Positions 21,500 through 34,500 of a stretch of DNA of 64,000 bases are shown here, piece after piece. Numbering within the stretch: the stretch's first letter is position 1; each line of letters opens with the position of its first letter. Below the pieces are notes generated by a model. The model saw nothing but the letters and a program-made list of their open reading frames with translations. It did no database searches and was not told the DNA's origin. Source of the DNA: Mytilus edulis (taxonomy: Eukaryota > Mollusca > Bivalvia > Mytilida > Mytilidae); contig NC_092344.1 in NCBI RefSeq assembly GCF_963676685.1, positions 48,382,830 to 48,446,829 of the forward strand, read 5' to 3'. The position numbers and the translations under genes are program-made.

Positions 21500-22230
21500 A
21501 GAAAACACCCGTGATATCGCGGGTCCGTGACTGAATTAAAGTATATAACTATGCGCGAGCCTTATTTTAGTATTAGTATTGTTATCTGATAAAGTCATGC
21601 CGATTATAAGATACACAGTTTTCTCTGCTTTCAAATCTTTCTGTTTGAACCCGTCGAACTGGAACTTGTCAATTATTGGTAATATTAATTATTTGGAAAA
21701 CCGTGTAAAAGGTCCTGGAAAGGAGTATTTTTTAATCAACAGCATTGTCCTATATTGGTTATAAATAAAGTTGAATTCTTTGATTCGTTGTTTTACGTCA
21801 TGCCCGCTAAGAAATTGAAAACTGTACCTGTACGCCTTATTTTTAGTCCAGATTTTTAGTATTCGTATTGTTATCTTAGAAAGTCTTACTGATTAAAATA
21901 CTACAATAGGTAACAATTTGACAATTTAGTAGTGTCAACACTGATTATGACCCGTGTATATAGCATATTATCCTGAATACACCGTTGGTTGGTGCGCCTG
22001 TCAGATGCGGAACTTACAGATAAGGTAAAAGGTAACAGGTGAATATACTATTGATATCGGTATCGGACTCGACACGGAACTTCTTAATTATTGGCAATAT
22101 TAATTACGTGGAAAACAAAAGGGCCTGGAGTGGTGTAATTTTTAATCTACACCTTTGTACTATATTAGTTATATATAACGTTGAATTCTTTGATTCGTCG
22201 TTTTTACGTGATGACGGGTGACAAATTGGA
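21500..22230 (+). repeat. Two diverged copies of a mussel-type repeat
   Basis: Segments at 21545-21810 and 21840-22225 share TTTTTAGTATT-G-ATTGTTATCT, the AATTATTGG-AATATTAATTA stretch and GTTGAATTCTTTGATTCGT. Short frames here (60-61 residues) are repeat shadows. Confidence 0.6.
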
Positions 22231-22582
22231 CCTCGTAATTTTAGTATTATAGATAGTTCCCAAAGTTTTTACGTATTGTATTACATACTTTGGCTTTTAA
22301 ATGTTTATTCTTGAGCACGATTTCTATACTGTTATATTCGTGCATAGCTGACACGAGTGGACAATAGTTGATCAGTGAAAGTTAATGAAGTGTTGATATT
22401 CAGAAATGTTCTGGAAGTTAATTCTTGATTGTACTTGATGAATCTATTCTAGAATTATGTGATATGCAGTGCACAAAACTGATTGTATATTTTTATATCA
22501 TATTACAGAATTACATAATCATGGTTCTCTGAGTGTTTCTAGGCATATGACTGCTGGATATGAATATTATCTAAATTCATAC

Positions 22583-23166
22583 AAAGGAGTAGGTCCGGTA
22601 AGGGCCGATTTTGACCTCAAATTTTAGGTTCATCTAAAGAAAGATTTTGGACACTTTTTAAACACTTAAGTGTCTGTTTCAATTGATTCAATTCGTGTAT
22701 GTGAAAGATTTTGACTGATTTAGTCATTAAAAACGCTCCGATTCAAGCTTAAATATGAAAAATCTATCAAATATGCAAAAAACCGTCACTTTTCAGATGG
22801 TTTTTGTCAAAAATGAAAGTGGCCGCATCCGTGTTCATCCTCAACCTTTATATATGTTATGTATTATCATCAAATACAACTTAGATTTCAATATTTTGAA
22901 TGAACACGAATGTGGCCACTTTCATTTAGGACGGAAACCGTCTAAAATTTAGCTAAAATGCTAAAATTGTGAAGATTTCAGTAATTTAGCATGACTTTAT
23001 GATGCTAGTACCCGATATTTGTGCATTGTATTGTCAAAAACAGCCCATATATGTGAAGCAGAAGCATTCTACTTTCCAGTAAATAGCTAAAAGATTACAT
23101 TTTCACAATTTTGTAAACCTGCTATATTTTGGTGCCAAAAAGGGGTCTTACTGAACCTACTCCTTT
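22583..23166. mobile_element. MITE with AAAGGAGTAGGTCCGGTAAG ends, long form
   Basis: The left end is AAAGGAGTAGGTCCGGTAAG; the right end is its imperfect inverse (CTTACTGAACCTACTCCTTT). A second, shorter copy is at 63165-63561. This copy holds an extra 180-bp middle part with its own inverted pair (22814-22840 and 22899-22925, around GTGGCCGCATCCGTGTTCAT). No transposase. Confidence 0.8.
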
Positions 23167-23277
23167 CAAATTACACTTATACGATAGATTTTTGTTTTGA
23201 GAGTGTAGATTTGGTACGGTCTCGTTGATTTGTCGCCTTTGTGGTCGGTTATTTTAACAGGGTGTTTGGTATTCATA

Positions 23278-23420
23278 AATAAATAAATAATCTTTATTTC
23301 AAGAGGATGATCCCATTAGCTAAAACTAATCTTCCTGAGAGTCCTCAAAATAATAATAACATATTTATAAGTACATAGAGTATAAAGTTATATTATACAC
23401 AATATATACAATTGTATTTA
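23278..23420 (+). repeat. AATAAATAAATAATC-started repeat tail
   Basis: A TAAA run followed by CTTTATTTCAAGAGGATGAT and CTTCCTGAGAGTCCTC. I recognise it as a recurrent mussel sequence, perhaps a retroelement tail; no second copy in this window. Confidence 0.35.
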
Positions 23421-24879
23421 AATAATAATGAAAAAGCATATTAATTTGCACAAATCAAATCGGAACAAACTGTGCCCCTCTTTCTTCCAACTTCTTCCTT
23501 TATTTGTTTGAAGCAGACATCATACACGAGTTTGTCAAAAAAGAATGAAAGAAAACAAGCATCATCCTTTTATTCATGATTGATGCCTTACGTTATATAA
23601 TAGTAAATGATTCTCTCTAACTAAATCATTCATGGCTTTCTTACAATGTTGATGATCGCACCTTTCCCATTAAATTTGAAACTATGAATACCACTGGTAC
23701 ATGTAGGAATGCTTCATATCTGGAGTTACATATACAAATTGACAGCGGACGTCAACTTTATGACAATAACGATGATGAAGATTTTCTCATTGGGAAGTTT
23801 TTATATTTTCATGTGGTAACATTCCAGCCACACCTGCAAATGACGTATAATTCTTCGACTTTCTAAGATATTCCAGATCACCACTCCTTGTTAAAAAGAC
23901 GCTTAAAAATGCAACTATTTAAATATGGTTTTTAATAGAAAAGTTACAGTTGTTCTTCAAAAGATGACGATTTGGTCGATAGTCAGTTATGTTTGTGGTT
24001 TGTCATACCCAACATCTTCTAAATTATTACAAAATATAATCTGAAAACGTCACCAACATTGTGCGTAACGTCACTACAACTGTGCTATATATATATTTGT
24101 GCAGTTTAACATAAGCCTCGCTTTCTATCTGTTTCTAAGCCTTGAACAAATAAAAATTATTTTTCGAGACAATGTATGGTAATTCTATATGTATAAAGTT
24201 GTTTTTCCTTATCTGAAATATTTTCTTAAAGCGAAACATTGTACATACATTTGCGTAAATTAAAAAAATGCACAAATAACTCTAAAAAGAAGTCATTTTA
24301 CTAGACAATTTGTGCTAGTAGGTTTTATAATTTAAATCAGCAAACAATTTCAGTCTTTTAGATTCATTAATCTTGGGATAACAATCTGTGGAGAAAATTT
24401 AATCTAAACTGCAAAAGAAATATTGTAAAGATATTAAACCAGCATGTTTTTCTACAAATTGATGAAATGTAATAACATTCTATTGCATACCGTAAACACG
24501 AAACAACATGAACATGCAATTAGTAGTTATATAATGCCAGTTACCATTCACTTAGAAGTGTTTTGCAAATTGTCATGAGAAAACTAAGACATCTAAGTTA
24601 CTACATAATACGCAAAACACGTGTTGACCAAGTTTCATGCATGTTTTGAATATTCTGTTTGATTTTATCAAAAGCTAATACAAATGCATCTGAAAGTATT
24701 ACACAGGCGCTTGAGAAATGGAACACGTTTTTTCTATTGAAGATTTTTTTTAATATTTAATATTCTTAGTCATAAAAAACGAGTCACCGGTGAAAAATAA
24801 TGTTGTTCCAATTCTTGAACCAATGAATAAAAAAATCATAAACTTAGTCTTCTGTGCACACTGTGTCTTTTGAGGCATT
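23421..24879. other. Unassigned intronic DNA
   Basis: Nothing recognised on either strand. Confidence 0.4.
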
Positions 24880-25284
24880 CACATAAATGTATTTCTATCG
24901 TCGTAAACAACAGAAATACTATAATAATTAATCGTATAAATGTAAGACAGAAAATCTTTATCATTTGCGTAGAAGTCGGTTACTATAGGACAATTGCACT
25001 TCTCCCTTCAAACTATGTCTTGATCCACCCACTTTTGTCACAAAAAAATGTTGAAAAAAAAAATGAAAATAAAAGTGGTCAATAACTAATAAACGCTTAT
25101 ACTGTAAGACCATCAAACATTTTTGGTTGCTTTTCACTTTCAGAAGTTTGCCTTCACCCCATCCAATCAACCTCAACTTGCTTATTAATTCACTCTTACG
25201 TAGAGTCTGAAAACTTGCTACTGCAAGATATTGTAAAGGTTACATGTATATTAAAGAAGTATTGAATTCAAACATGTTGAAATA

Positions 25285-25497
25285 CTAAGGCTTTTCTACC
25301 TCAGTCAGATAACCTTAGCTGTATTTGGCAACACTTTTAGGAATGTTGGATCTAAATGCTCTTCAACTTCGTACTTTATGTGGCATGTTTAACTTTTTTG
25401 GATTAGAGCGTCACTGATGAGTCTTTTGTAGACGAAACGCGCGTCTGGCGTATATATAAAATTTAGTCCTGGTATCTTTGATGAGTATTTACCATGG
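25285..25497 (+). mobile_element. Insertion carrying a hammerhead-like core
   Basis: The limits come from comparison with block 2 (27315-27345), where the flanks are nearly contiguous. The 3' part contains the conserved GAGCGTCACTGATGAGTC and GACGAAACGCGCGTCTGGCG segments shared with 41690-41790 and 62665-62760. No coding content. Confidence 0.6.
25414..25452 (+). ncRNA. Hammerhead-ribozyme-like motif, copy 1
   Basis: CTGATGA, stem II GTC/GAC with a 7-base loop, GAAA, stem III ACGC/GCGT with loop GCGTCTG, then TA as the expected cleavage triplet end. These are the conserved core strands of a hammerhead ribozyme in the right order. Stem I is not evident in the flanks, so activity is unproven. 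Confidence 0.45.
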
Positions 25498-26040
25498 TTA
25501 CAGTTAAAACAACAGGTACTCACTCAAAATGATAACCGCCTAAATAAACAAAATGCTGACCTTAACCGTGACCTTGGAGGTAATACTTACAATTTCTTAT
25601 GTTAGGCAACATCGTAGCATTGACGAAAAATATTCATCGAGGCAAGAGGCTGGAGTCATGTAAATGACAATGTTGATATAACGAGTTAAAGTGTTATAAG
25701 TTGGATTGATTGACATCAATAAGCGTAGATTGTCTGTAATTGATAGCTGAAGCTGAATGCTCAGATCAATAAATGGTAAAGGGTGGGACAAATCATTAAA
25801 AAAATTGTAAGTAAAATATCAATTGATATTAAAACCGATATGATATAATATAGCTTAATTTTTTAGATTTTTTTTCTTTCTTTCAGGGGGTAAGTGACTT
25901 TACGCAAAAACACAGGCTCTTCCCTTAAGCCTCGCCGATATGCATGATTTATTTATTGCGAGCGAAATGTTAACATTACAAGTATATCATTACTTTGAGG
26001 CAATTAAACTTACGACATTTTATATCTATTTAAGGGCATA

Positions 26041-26876
26041 TCCAACAGTTTATTTCTGACGATGAGAATTTTTTTCTTTTATATATTTATGCTATTTTTA
26101 CCTGCCATAATAAAATATGTGATAAAAAAACATACCTTCATGTGCTACTTTTTTTAGTAAAATGAGGTCGAAATTTTAGATATTTGCTCAAAATTCGGAT
26201 TTGTGGACGTATTTTTCCTCCTGACAGAAATGCATAACTTTTTTTTGTTTTGAAAGATAATCAAAGGTTTTTTTTTTTGTTAAAGTGTTTAAAATTTCCT
26301 TTTCCTTAAGTATCCTTTAATTTATGATTTTTTTTTTGTTTAGAAAAATAAACTAAAATTTATCAAATGTTCATAAATGTAGAAAAACGTAATTTTATGC
26401 TGTATATTTTATTTATCAAATTAAAAAAAATGCATTATTGATTTTTTAATGAAAATTGGTACAAATAATGTTCGTACAATGTACGTAATCAATGCAAATC
26501 GAATGTCATTTTAAAAAAGAGGGTTCCATGAACTCATTTACAAGTGAAACCAGTTTGAATGATGAAAATCAGTCGATAATACATCTCTTCCCGATATGTC
26601 ACAGTTTAACGTCGCGAAAATAACATTAAATACGTTAGCAACATCATTACCTCCCCTGTAACTGTATCGTATGCCCTTACTTTCATATCATTTCGGGCAT
26701 TTTCTGCAAATATATTAACTGTTGCTTTTCTCCGAGTAGTGATTTAGATTTACGTCTTCCTGTATGGGTTCGATATATTTTTTGACATCTATCTACTAAA
26801 GAAAGGCATTTTAAAGTAATTTGATTGGCATCCGCTGATTACACTTTGCTTCGTTTGCGGAATTAACATATTAAAT
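26041..26876. other. T-rich unassigned DNA between duplicated blocks
   Basis: Many short A and T tracts; nothing recognised. Confidence 0.4.
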
Positions 26877-28300
26877 GTATTTCTATCGTCGTAAATATTA
26901 AAGATACCATTATTCACATAAATGTACTAGACGTGTTGTTATCTTGTATCGCGTACATTTGTACGTAAAATTCGGTGACTTAGAGGACATTTGCACTTGA
27001 CCCCTTTCAAACTATGTCTTGATCCCCCCCACTGTTGTCCCCCAAAAATGTTGACAAAAATATTGAAAATAAAAGTGGTCACTAACTAACGTTTAACTTT
27101 AAGACCAACAAATATTTTTGTTTGCTCTTCACTTTCAAAAGTTTGCCTTTATCGCACCCAACTCCATTATGGCGTACTTATCAATTCACTCTTACGTCTC
27201 TGTCTATCACAGATCATTACACACAAAAGCTCGTTTTTACCAATTGTGCTGGTGCAAAAGTTCAAAAACTTGCTACTGTAGAAATTGTAAAGGTTATATG
27301 CAAAAAAGTTTTGAGTTAAAACATGTAACAGTTAAAACCATAGGTACTGCCAACGTATCACTCAAAATGATACCTGCCTTTTATTACAAAATGGTGATCT
27401 TGACTTTGACCTTTGGGGTCATATTTACAATTTCTTATGTTAGGCAACATCGTAGGTAGCACTGACGAAACATATCCATCGGCGATAGGCTGGAGTCATT
27501 GAATGACAATGTTGATGTTACGAGTGAAACTGTTATAAGTTAGATTGATCATGATTGACATCAATACACTTAGTTTGTCAGCAATTGATAGCTGATGCTG
27601 ATTGCTCATATCATTTATAAAATGGTATACATGGTATAGGGTTGGGCAAAATCATTGAAAAAACTGTTAGTAAAATATTTATCGATCCTGAAACCGATAT
27701 GATATTATATAACATAGCTTAATGTTTGTGTCATAATTTTTTTTTCTGTTAGTGGGTGAGTGATTATGCAAAACCGTAGGTTCTGCCCTTAAGCCTCTCC
27801 GTTTAACCGTCGAGCATCGAAAAGTTAACATTACGGGTATTTCATTACTTAGAGGCAATTTAACTAACGACATTTTATTTCTATTTAATGCGCATTTGTT
27901 GAAAAGCATGCGATTTCCCTTTACTGTATGTACACGGTGTAGTGTTACTGCACCACAACGGAATTCAACATTAAAAAAACTGTTAGTAAAATATTTATCG
28001 ATCCTGAAACCGATTTGATATTATATAACATAGCTTAATGTTTGTGTCATATTTTTTCTTTCTTTAAGTTGGTGAGTGATTATGCAAAAACTTAGGTTCT
28101 GCCCTAAAGCCTCGCCGTTTAACCGTCGATCATCGAAATGTTAACATTACAGGTATAAATAAAACATTGAATTGAATTGGTATTTCATTACTTAGAGGCA
28201 ATTTAACTAACGACATTTAATTTCTATTTAATGCGCATTTGTTGAAAAGCATGCGATTTCCTTTTACTATATGTGCACGGTGTAGTGTTGCTGAACTACA

Positions 28301-30230
28301 ACGGAATTCGACATAAAGCGGTATTGTTATTCATATAATCATTGTTGAGAACAGATATATATTTTGATAACTTAAAGCTGTTGCTTCATGAGCTGAAAAT
28401 AGTTTCTGTATAATGATGTATGTATTGGTATTGTTATTATAGATTCAATTTGTAATGTTATTTTGGGAGTTGTGTTGTTTTTGGTTTTTTTCAGTCAATA
28501 TGTTGGTTTTTTTTATCAAACACCATGTATTCTTTACGCTTGCAACGTTTTTAAGAGTTTCAATGAAACATAAAATTTCACCAATTTTTATACCTGACTT
28601 TGTCGGACAGCTAGCTTTTGTAAGTAGATTATCGATGAATAAAGACAACAGTAGTATACCGCTGTTCTGTTCAAAACTCATAAATCTATGGACAAAAAAC
28701 AAAATCGGGGTAACAAACTAAAACTGAGGAAAACGCATTAAATATTAGAGGAGAACAACGACACAACATTAAAATGTAACACACACAGCAACGTACTAAG
28801 CATTAGACAACATCCGATGAGAATAACCAATATAACATCAAAACCAAATATATGAATTTGGGATAGAAAAGTACCGTGACACGTCTTATAGTAATGTGAA
28901 TTCACACTAAAAAATAGGAGAAAACAAACGACACAACGGAAACACAACGTAAAAATGTTACACACACAGAAACGAACTATGATATAACAATGGCCATTTT
29001 CCTGACTTGGTACAGGACATTTTTAAAGAAAAAAATGGTGGGTTGAACCTGGTTTTGTGGCATGCCAGACCTCGCACTTTCATGGCATTGTTAAATATAA
29101 CATTAAAATGACAACATAATAAAACAGGACTACAATACAAATAAATATCAGAACGTATTAGGCAAAGAAAAACATGAATAATAGATAACAAAAGGCATCA
29201 GGTTTAAAATTCATTACGTCAAAAACGCGCCTCGTCAAAACAACACTTACCAGTGACTCCAAGACATAAAAGTTCGAAAGTCAAAAAAAAAGGGGGGGGG
29301 GGGACAAAGTTGTACAGCTCTGAGGATCAAAAGATGAAAAATGGTGTGCCAAATACGGCTAGGGTTTTTTGCTTGTGATAAGAACATCCTTATTATATCG
29401 AACAATTTATGCTATTACAAACAGTAAATTTTATCAAATGAATATAAAAGATTTACATGATAAAACTGACGTCTTTATAACTAATTACAGAAAACAAAAC
29501 CATAATACATAATACATTGAAGACCAACACAGAAAATAGACACACCCGACTCAGTGACAAACCAGGCCTGAACGCAAAAAGTCATAACCATGACGTCACA
29601 TACGAAGTGTTCAAAAGGTACAATATTACGTCATGCAGACATGTTGAATTTTTGAAACAGCACAAATGTGACGTCATATTTGAAAAATTATTTCTAAAAA
29701 ATAAGATAGAAATAGGATTGAATTAAGATTATAATAGAACTAAATACTGATAAACATTTAAACACAATGCACATTGCAACACTAATCAATAGCAATTAAC
29801 TATAATTATATATATGTCCGGTTTGTTTTGATGACACTTTTGTTTCATTTCCTATGCTATTTATTGCAATGATGTCATGACTTTTCGCTTTAGACAAAAA
29901 AAAGAAAAAAATCTGCTTTATTTTTTTCACTGCAAACCCATTAAAATTACATAATTATTGAAAACAGATTTGTTGATATCTGACAGCTGCTATTTTATCG
30001 TGCTATTTTTAACGAATAATATCTGTACTTCAGCTGAAATTTTATGTTGTTGTATATATTTAATATTATATAAGATAGCTAATAAGCTTGATATTAAAAT
30101 AAACAAAACGTATAATTACTGTCTGCTATAAATATACAGACAGCAGACAGCTTTACAGTTAACAGTAGTTGTGCATAAAGTATTCGTGCACTAGGTGTTT
30201 CGATATTATCTATACATGTTTATTGCACAA
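28301..30230 (+). repeat. Diverged paralogue of 33300-34000, partly filled with other repeats
   Basis: Shared pieces in order: CAT-TAACCATT/ATCATTG-TTGAGAACAGATATA, the TTTATCAA-CACCATG-ATT segment, CATTTCCTAT-ATGCTATTT, and ACAGACAGCAGACAGCTTT against ACAGACATCAGACAGCTTT. The 28-30 kb version is longer because of inserted sequence, including family C (28980-29330). Confidence 0.5.
28980..29330 (+). repeat. Dispersed repeat, family C (fragment)
   Basis: CCTGACTTGGTACAGGACAT and the AACCTGGTTTTGTGGC and CTCGCACTTT-CATGGCA segments match the family. A short G run lies at 29293-29302. Confidence 0.55.
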
Positions 30231-30960
30231 TACACTTCAAATTAAAGTATTACTAAGTTTGTTACAAGTACAAATACAAGCACATTAAAAGAAATGTACA
30301 GGCACAACCATTTCTTAACACGAAAGGAAATCATAAACTGAAAGAATAAATTTCATTTATGACACAATGCAATTCAGTACAAATTATTAAAATAAGGGGT
30401 GAGATTTTAAACAATTTCAGAAAGACAACCATAGCCTTTAACAAAATGCCTCCAAATAGAATAATGCACACAAGTGTATGAAAATAATTTTGTTTTAAGA
30501 TATACAGTAATGGAGAACGGAAATACTTTTTTGTTCATAGAACGAGAAAAAAAGTGAAAATTCATAGTCATAACAAAAACTTATTAAAGATGGTATGTAT
30601 CAAAAATAGAGAGACGAGATACATATAACACTTAATAAGTAAACATTAAAATTGTATCAACAGGTCAAATTAAAACGAAAGAACGATTTGAGAGAACTCG
30701 TTGTTACTAAGCTAGTTAAAAACGGCTAAGCCAAAATCAATAAGACAACATAATGAAGAACCAGACATCACAGACTAAAGTCAACTAAAACATATCCAAT
30801 GGATTTAGTATTTTAACGCCATGGATAGTCAAAAAAGACATGACTTGTACAATGCCAAAAATAAAAGTATCGAAGTTCTTATAGTCCTACATTTGTACAT
30901 CTTATCGATGTATTTATATTTTGCCATTGAAAACGGTCAAATCCGTCTGAGGTGTACTGA
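30231..30960. other. Unassigned intronic DNA
   Basis: Nothing recognised. Confidence 0.4.
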
Positions 30961-30964
30961 TTTA

Positions 30965-31250
30965 CATTTACAGCAGATTCCATCGAGTGTGTAGCGAAAG
31001 GTAATATATTTGGTTAGCTTGCTTGTTAGCTGAACCGTAAAGGCATTATAAGTTAAGGTATACAACCCTCCTTTCGAAGTAGCATAGTCCAACAGATAGA
31101 TCGATTTTTTTTTCTGTCGGACTAGTCTATTCTTAAAGTAGGGTAGTTTACTTAACCTAACAATGACTTCATGGTTCAGCTAACAAGCAAGCTAACCAAA
31201 GATATCACCCATGGCTACACATTTAATGGAATCTTCTGTAAGGTTGGGAG
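30965..31250. repeat. Foldback element with 27-bp perfect core arms
   Basis: 31010-31036 and 31173-31199 are exact inverted repeats (core TTAGCTTGCTTGTTAGCTGA). Similarity continues outward and inward, for about 110 bp per arm with mismatches. An inner hairpin of CTGTCGGACTAGTC type sits near 31117. Confidence 0.8.
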
Positions 31251-31815
31251 AATATGGTTTTATTCTTAATATTTGATTTTGACTGTTGTCAAGTTTTCGT
31301 AAAATGCGAATTCTTTTAGATCAGTACTTTGTATCTTAAGTCCTTTTTTACTTGTGTTGTGCTAAGTACCGATCTGATGATTAAAGCTGGTTAAATCTAT
31401 AATTTCCATTTTATGAATAACTTTACCATATGCTTTGTTATAATTACTGAAGACCAAATGGTAACCTGTAACTGTTCAAATATTATATATTGTTGTTTTA
31501 GAACGTAATGCATTATAATATGTAAATTTTTCAAACAGTGTACATCAAAACGTTATGATTGTTTAAAATGGCAATTCTACCAATTACGTACCGTTATTTC
31601 CTTTTTGGTATATGAACAGGAATGATACCAATAGTCCTTTTGATTCTGAAACGACGGGTTGTCCAATTAGCAATCATTCCAATTATTCCTAGAAAGAATT
31701 AAAGATTAGAGAGTATTCTTTTTCACAACGTATTGGTATTCCAGGTTTTCAAAAGGGGTACCATTGTGATAAAGGTACTTTAAACCATTTTCTTTGAGTG
31801 TATGTTGTTTGTTCT
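31251..31815. other. Unassigned intronic DNA
   Basis: Nothing recognised. Confidence 0.4.
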
Positions 31816-31819
31816 CCAA

Positions 31820-33080
31820 TGCATGTATCTATAATTATAAGCTTTGAAAAAATTGGCACTCAACTTGAGTGGCGAAGACTCATAAAAGCGTCTAGTAGGT
31901 AAGCCGGTTTTTATTTCTATGATTAAAACTAAAACTTTAAAGCATAAAAAAGTAAGTCAATGATTTAGTCTATTCTAACATGGATTTGGTATGCATTCAA
32001 GTAAAAACACACGTCAAACAAACGACATAAATGTTTTATTCTTTCATACATCAAACAAAGCTATGAAAGAGAAAGGGTAAACGAAACAGTAGCAAGACGA
32101 GAACATGCGAACTGATGTATATTGCTTTTAAGTTTATAGGGGTAATAAAATAATGGTTATTTGAATTTAAGAGTTTCAAATAGTTTAATGAGACAACATT
32201 AAAGAACAGTTAATTATTTTACCTAATACACATAAAGATATTCTTGGAATTCAATAGATGTTACATATTATAACATTTCTCTGATTATTTTGATCAGTTG
32301 TACATAAAATTCAGTCGAATTGCAGTTTATTTCTGTTTGTTTATGTTCATAAATATTTAGGAGAATCGAAATATAACACAACAAGCTGTTAGCTGATTAA
32401 AGATTTGAAATTGTTTAAAAATTAAAATGCTTCATATTTAAAGTAAAATTGTTCAATGGAAATAAAAAGCACGAATTATGCTAGATGTGGTGAAAAAAAC
32501 CAGACCTATATCAATTCTCCGTTTTATAATCTTGTACATTCTTGGAATTACTTTTTTTCAAACGCAAAACGGTAAATAGTTAATTGAACATTGAATTTCG
32601 TAATTAAAACAGCGAAAGAACCTTGACTTGACTGTAACAACTTTAGTGTGTTTGTAATAACAAAAATCAGTTTGTTTAAAATTTACTTTTGGATTTTTAC
32701 ATTTTGTTTTTAACTCATATGAACATACTGCGGTCTCTCGATTGTCTTGTTGTGGTTATTGTCTAGAGCCTGGAAAGTTGTTGACTCAATTACTGACCGA
32801 AATTATCAAATCAGTCGGTATACGAATTTCAAATCAGCATGTACAATACTAATGACGCTGTCACGCTGATCTAAAAAAATGTATAAGATCAGCGTGACTG
32901 TTAGCCTTTTTTTTTTTTTTTTTTTTTTTATCACAGTCTGTAACTTGAAATGAAACAAAAACAATCAAACTATATTCCAATTTTGTTACTACATGAATCG
33001 GGAAAGATCCACAGTCAGGACTTGAAATCATAAATCTCATCAATTTCGACAAAAATGAATCGTGAGTTAGAAAAGATAAG
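31820..33080 (+). repeat. Duplication, copy 1 (partner 36390-38830)
   Basis: Strong match at 31900-32290 to 36735-37135 (GTCAAACAAACGACATAAAT, AAAGATATTCTTGGAATTCA). It continues more loosely through ACCAGACCTA at 32502 and the TCACAGTCTGTAACTTGAAA segment at 32930 (partner 38687). Together these suggest an old duplication of more than 1.2 kb, offset by about 4.8 kb. Confidence 0.7.
32856..32931. repeat. Short hairpin and T tract
   Basis: TCACGCTGATCT and AGATCAGCGTGA form a 12-bp perfect stem at about 32860-32895. It is followed by a run of more than 20 T. Inserted in the duplication copy; a mini-foldback or a retroposed tail. Confidence 0.6.
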
Positions 33081-33299
33081 TTAATATTTTATTTCCTGTA
33101 CATGTATAGATGAAAGTTTCTTGGTTTATTTGAAGTATTGGAATGCTTTAAAAGGGCATTAGCTACGATTTAGACAAACAATTAAAATATGTTTTCTTCC
33201 AAACATTTACAAAGCAGAATTTTGAAACAATATTTCGTTATAAGCAGTCAGGTAAGTTCAATTTTGTCAGCATATTAAGCAAAAAAGAACATCCCAAGT

Positions 33300-34000
33300 A
33301 GGTGTACGTATTAATGTTGCTGCACTACGAAACTCACCAGAAATTCAGTATTATTCACATAACCATTATTGAGAACAGATATAGATATATATATATATGC
33401 TGTGTCATCGAAATTTAAACAGTTTCTGTCTAATGATATTTGCATTAGAATTGAAAGTAGATCAAGTTTGTAAAATTATGATTGAAGTGTTGTTGTTTGT
33501 TATTTCAATCATGAAAATCCTTTATCAAGCACCATGCATTATTTACGCCCCGCGCGTTCTTTTTTTAAGTACATGGTTTAAATATTCCAGCAGAAAATAA
33601 AAAATCCCAATACTTTTTTAAACTTCTTTGTAGGAACCAATGGCTAAGCAAAATATCGAAGACACTATTTTCATTTCCTATCATGCTATTTTGGCAATGA
33701 TAAGATGGCTCTTCGTTTTCAAAAGATAAAAATGAAAAACGTTTCTATGATTGTTTACCTTTTTGCTATAAAACCATAAGTCAGTATTACATAAGTATTA
33801 AACATATTTGTTGATCTCTAACAGCTGATGTTTTATCGAGTGATTTTTTAATGACTAATGTCTAAATTAGATTTCATGTAGTAATATCTATTTAATATTA
33901 AAATTAACATGTTTTATATTTGTTTTTATATAACATTTAATTGATGTCTGCTACAAATTACAGACATCAGACAGCTTTCCTGGTGATAGCAGTTTTGCAT
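33300..34000 (+). repeat. Diverged paralogue of 28285-30200
   Basis: See the partner feature; matching motifs occur in the same order over a shorter span. Confidence 0.5.
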
Positions 34001-34039
34001 AAAGTATTAATACGACGTTTTAAAAGTATATTAATACTA

Positions 34040-34500
34040 AAAAGTAAGATAACAAAAATACCGAACTCCGAGAAAAATTCTAAATGGAAAGTTCCTAAGC
34101 AAATGGCAAAATCAAAAGCTCAAACACATCAAACGAATTGATAACAACTGTCATATTCCTGACTTGGTACAGGCATTTTCTGATGTAGGAAATTAAATGG
34201 TTGATTACAACTGGTTTTATAGGTAGCTAACATCTCACTTGTATGACAGTCGAATACAATTCCATGATATTGACAACGATGTGTGAACAAAACAAACAGA
34301 CATAGATGGTAAAAATGTCAAAAATAGGGGTACAGCAGTCAACATTGTGTTATAATCTTAAGCACTATAAAAACAAACAAAAAGGTAACAAAGAAAAACA
34401 AAAAGGACATATAAACAAAGCATATTAGCAAAAACGAACGACAAGAATACACAATTTATCATAGTACAATAACACAATGACGAGAATTGTAATTACCGAG
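34040..34500 (+). repeat. Dispersed repeat, family C (long copy)
   Basis: CTCCGAGAAAAATTCTAAAT, CAAACACATCAAACGAATTG, CTGACTTGGTACAGGCATTT and the GATGTGTGAACAAAACAAAC segment. The best copy of the family here. Confidence 0.7.

Larger units (their letters stand above)
24880..28300 (+). repeat. Segmental duplication: blocks 24880-26040, 26877-27897 and partial 27968-28247
   Basis: The first two blocks share TGTATTTCTATCGTCGTAAA, TTCAAACTATGTCTTGATCC, AATAAAAGTGGTCA, TTTCTTATGTTAGGCAACAT and AGGCAATT-AACT-ACGACAT in the same order. The third repeats the last 300 bp of the second. Block 1 alone carries an insertion at about 25285-25497. Frames of up to 113 residues in block 2 are not conserved in block 1, arguing against coding. 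Confidence 0.75.

Noticed and set aside
27118..27459. 113-residue frame in duplication block 2
   Set aside because: The parallel region of block 1 has indels that destroy it, and no domain or signal is visible.
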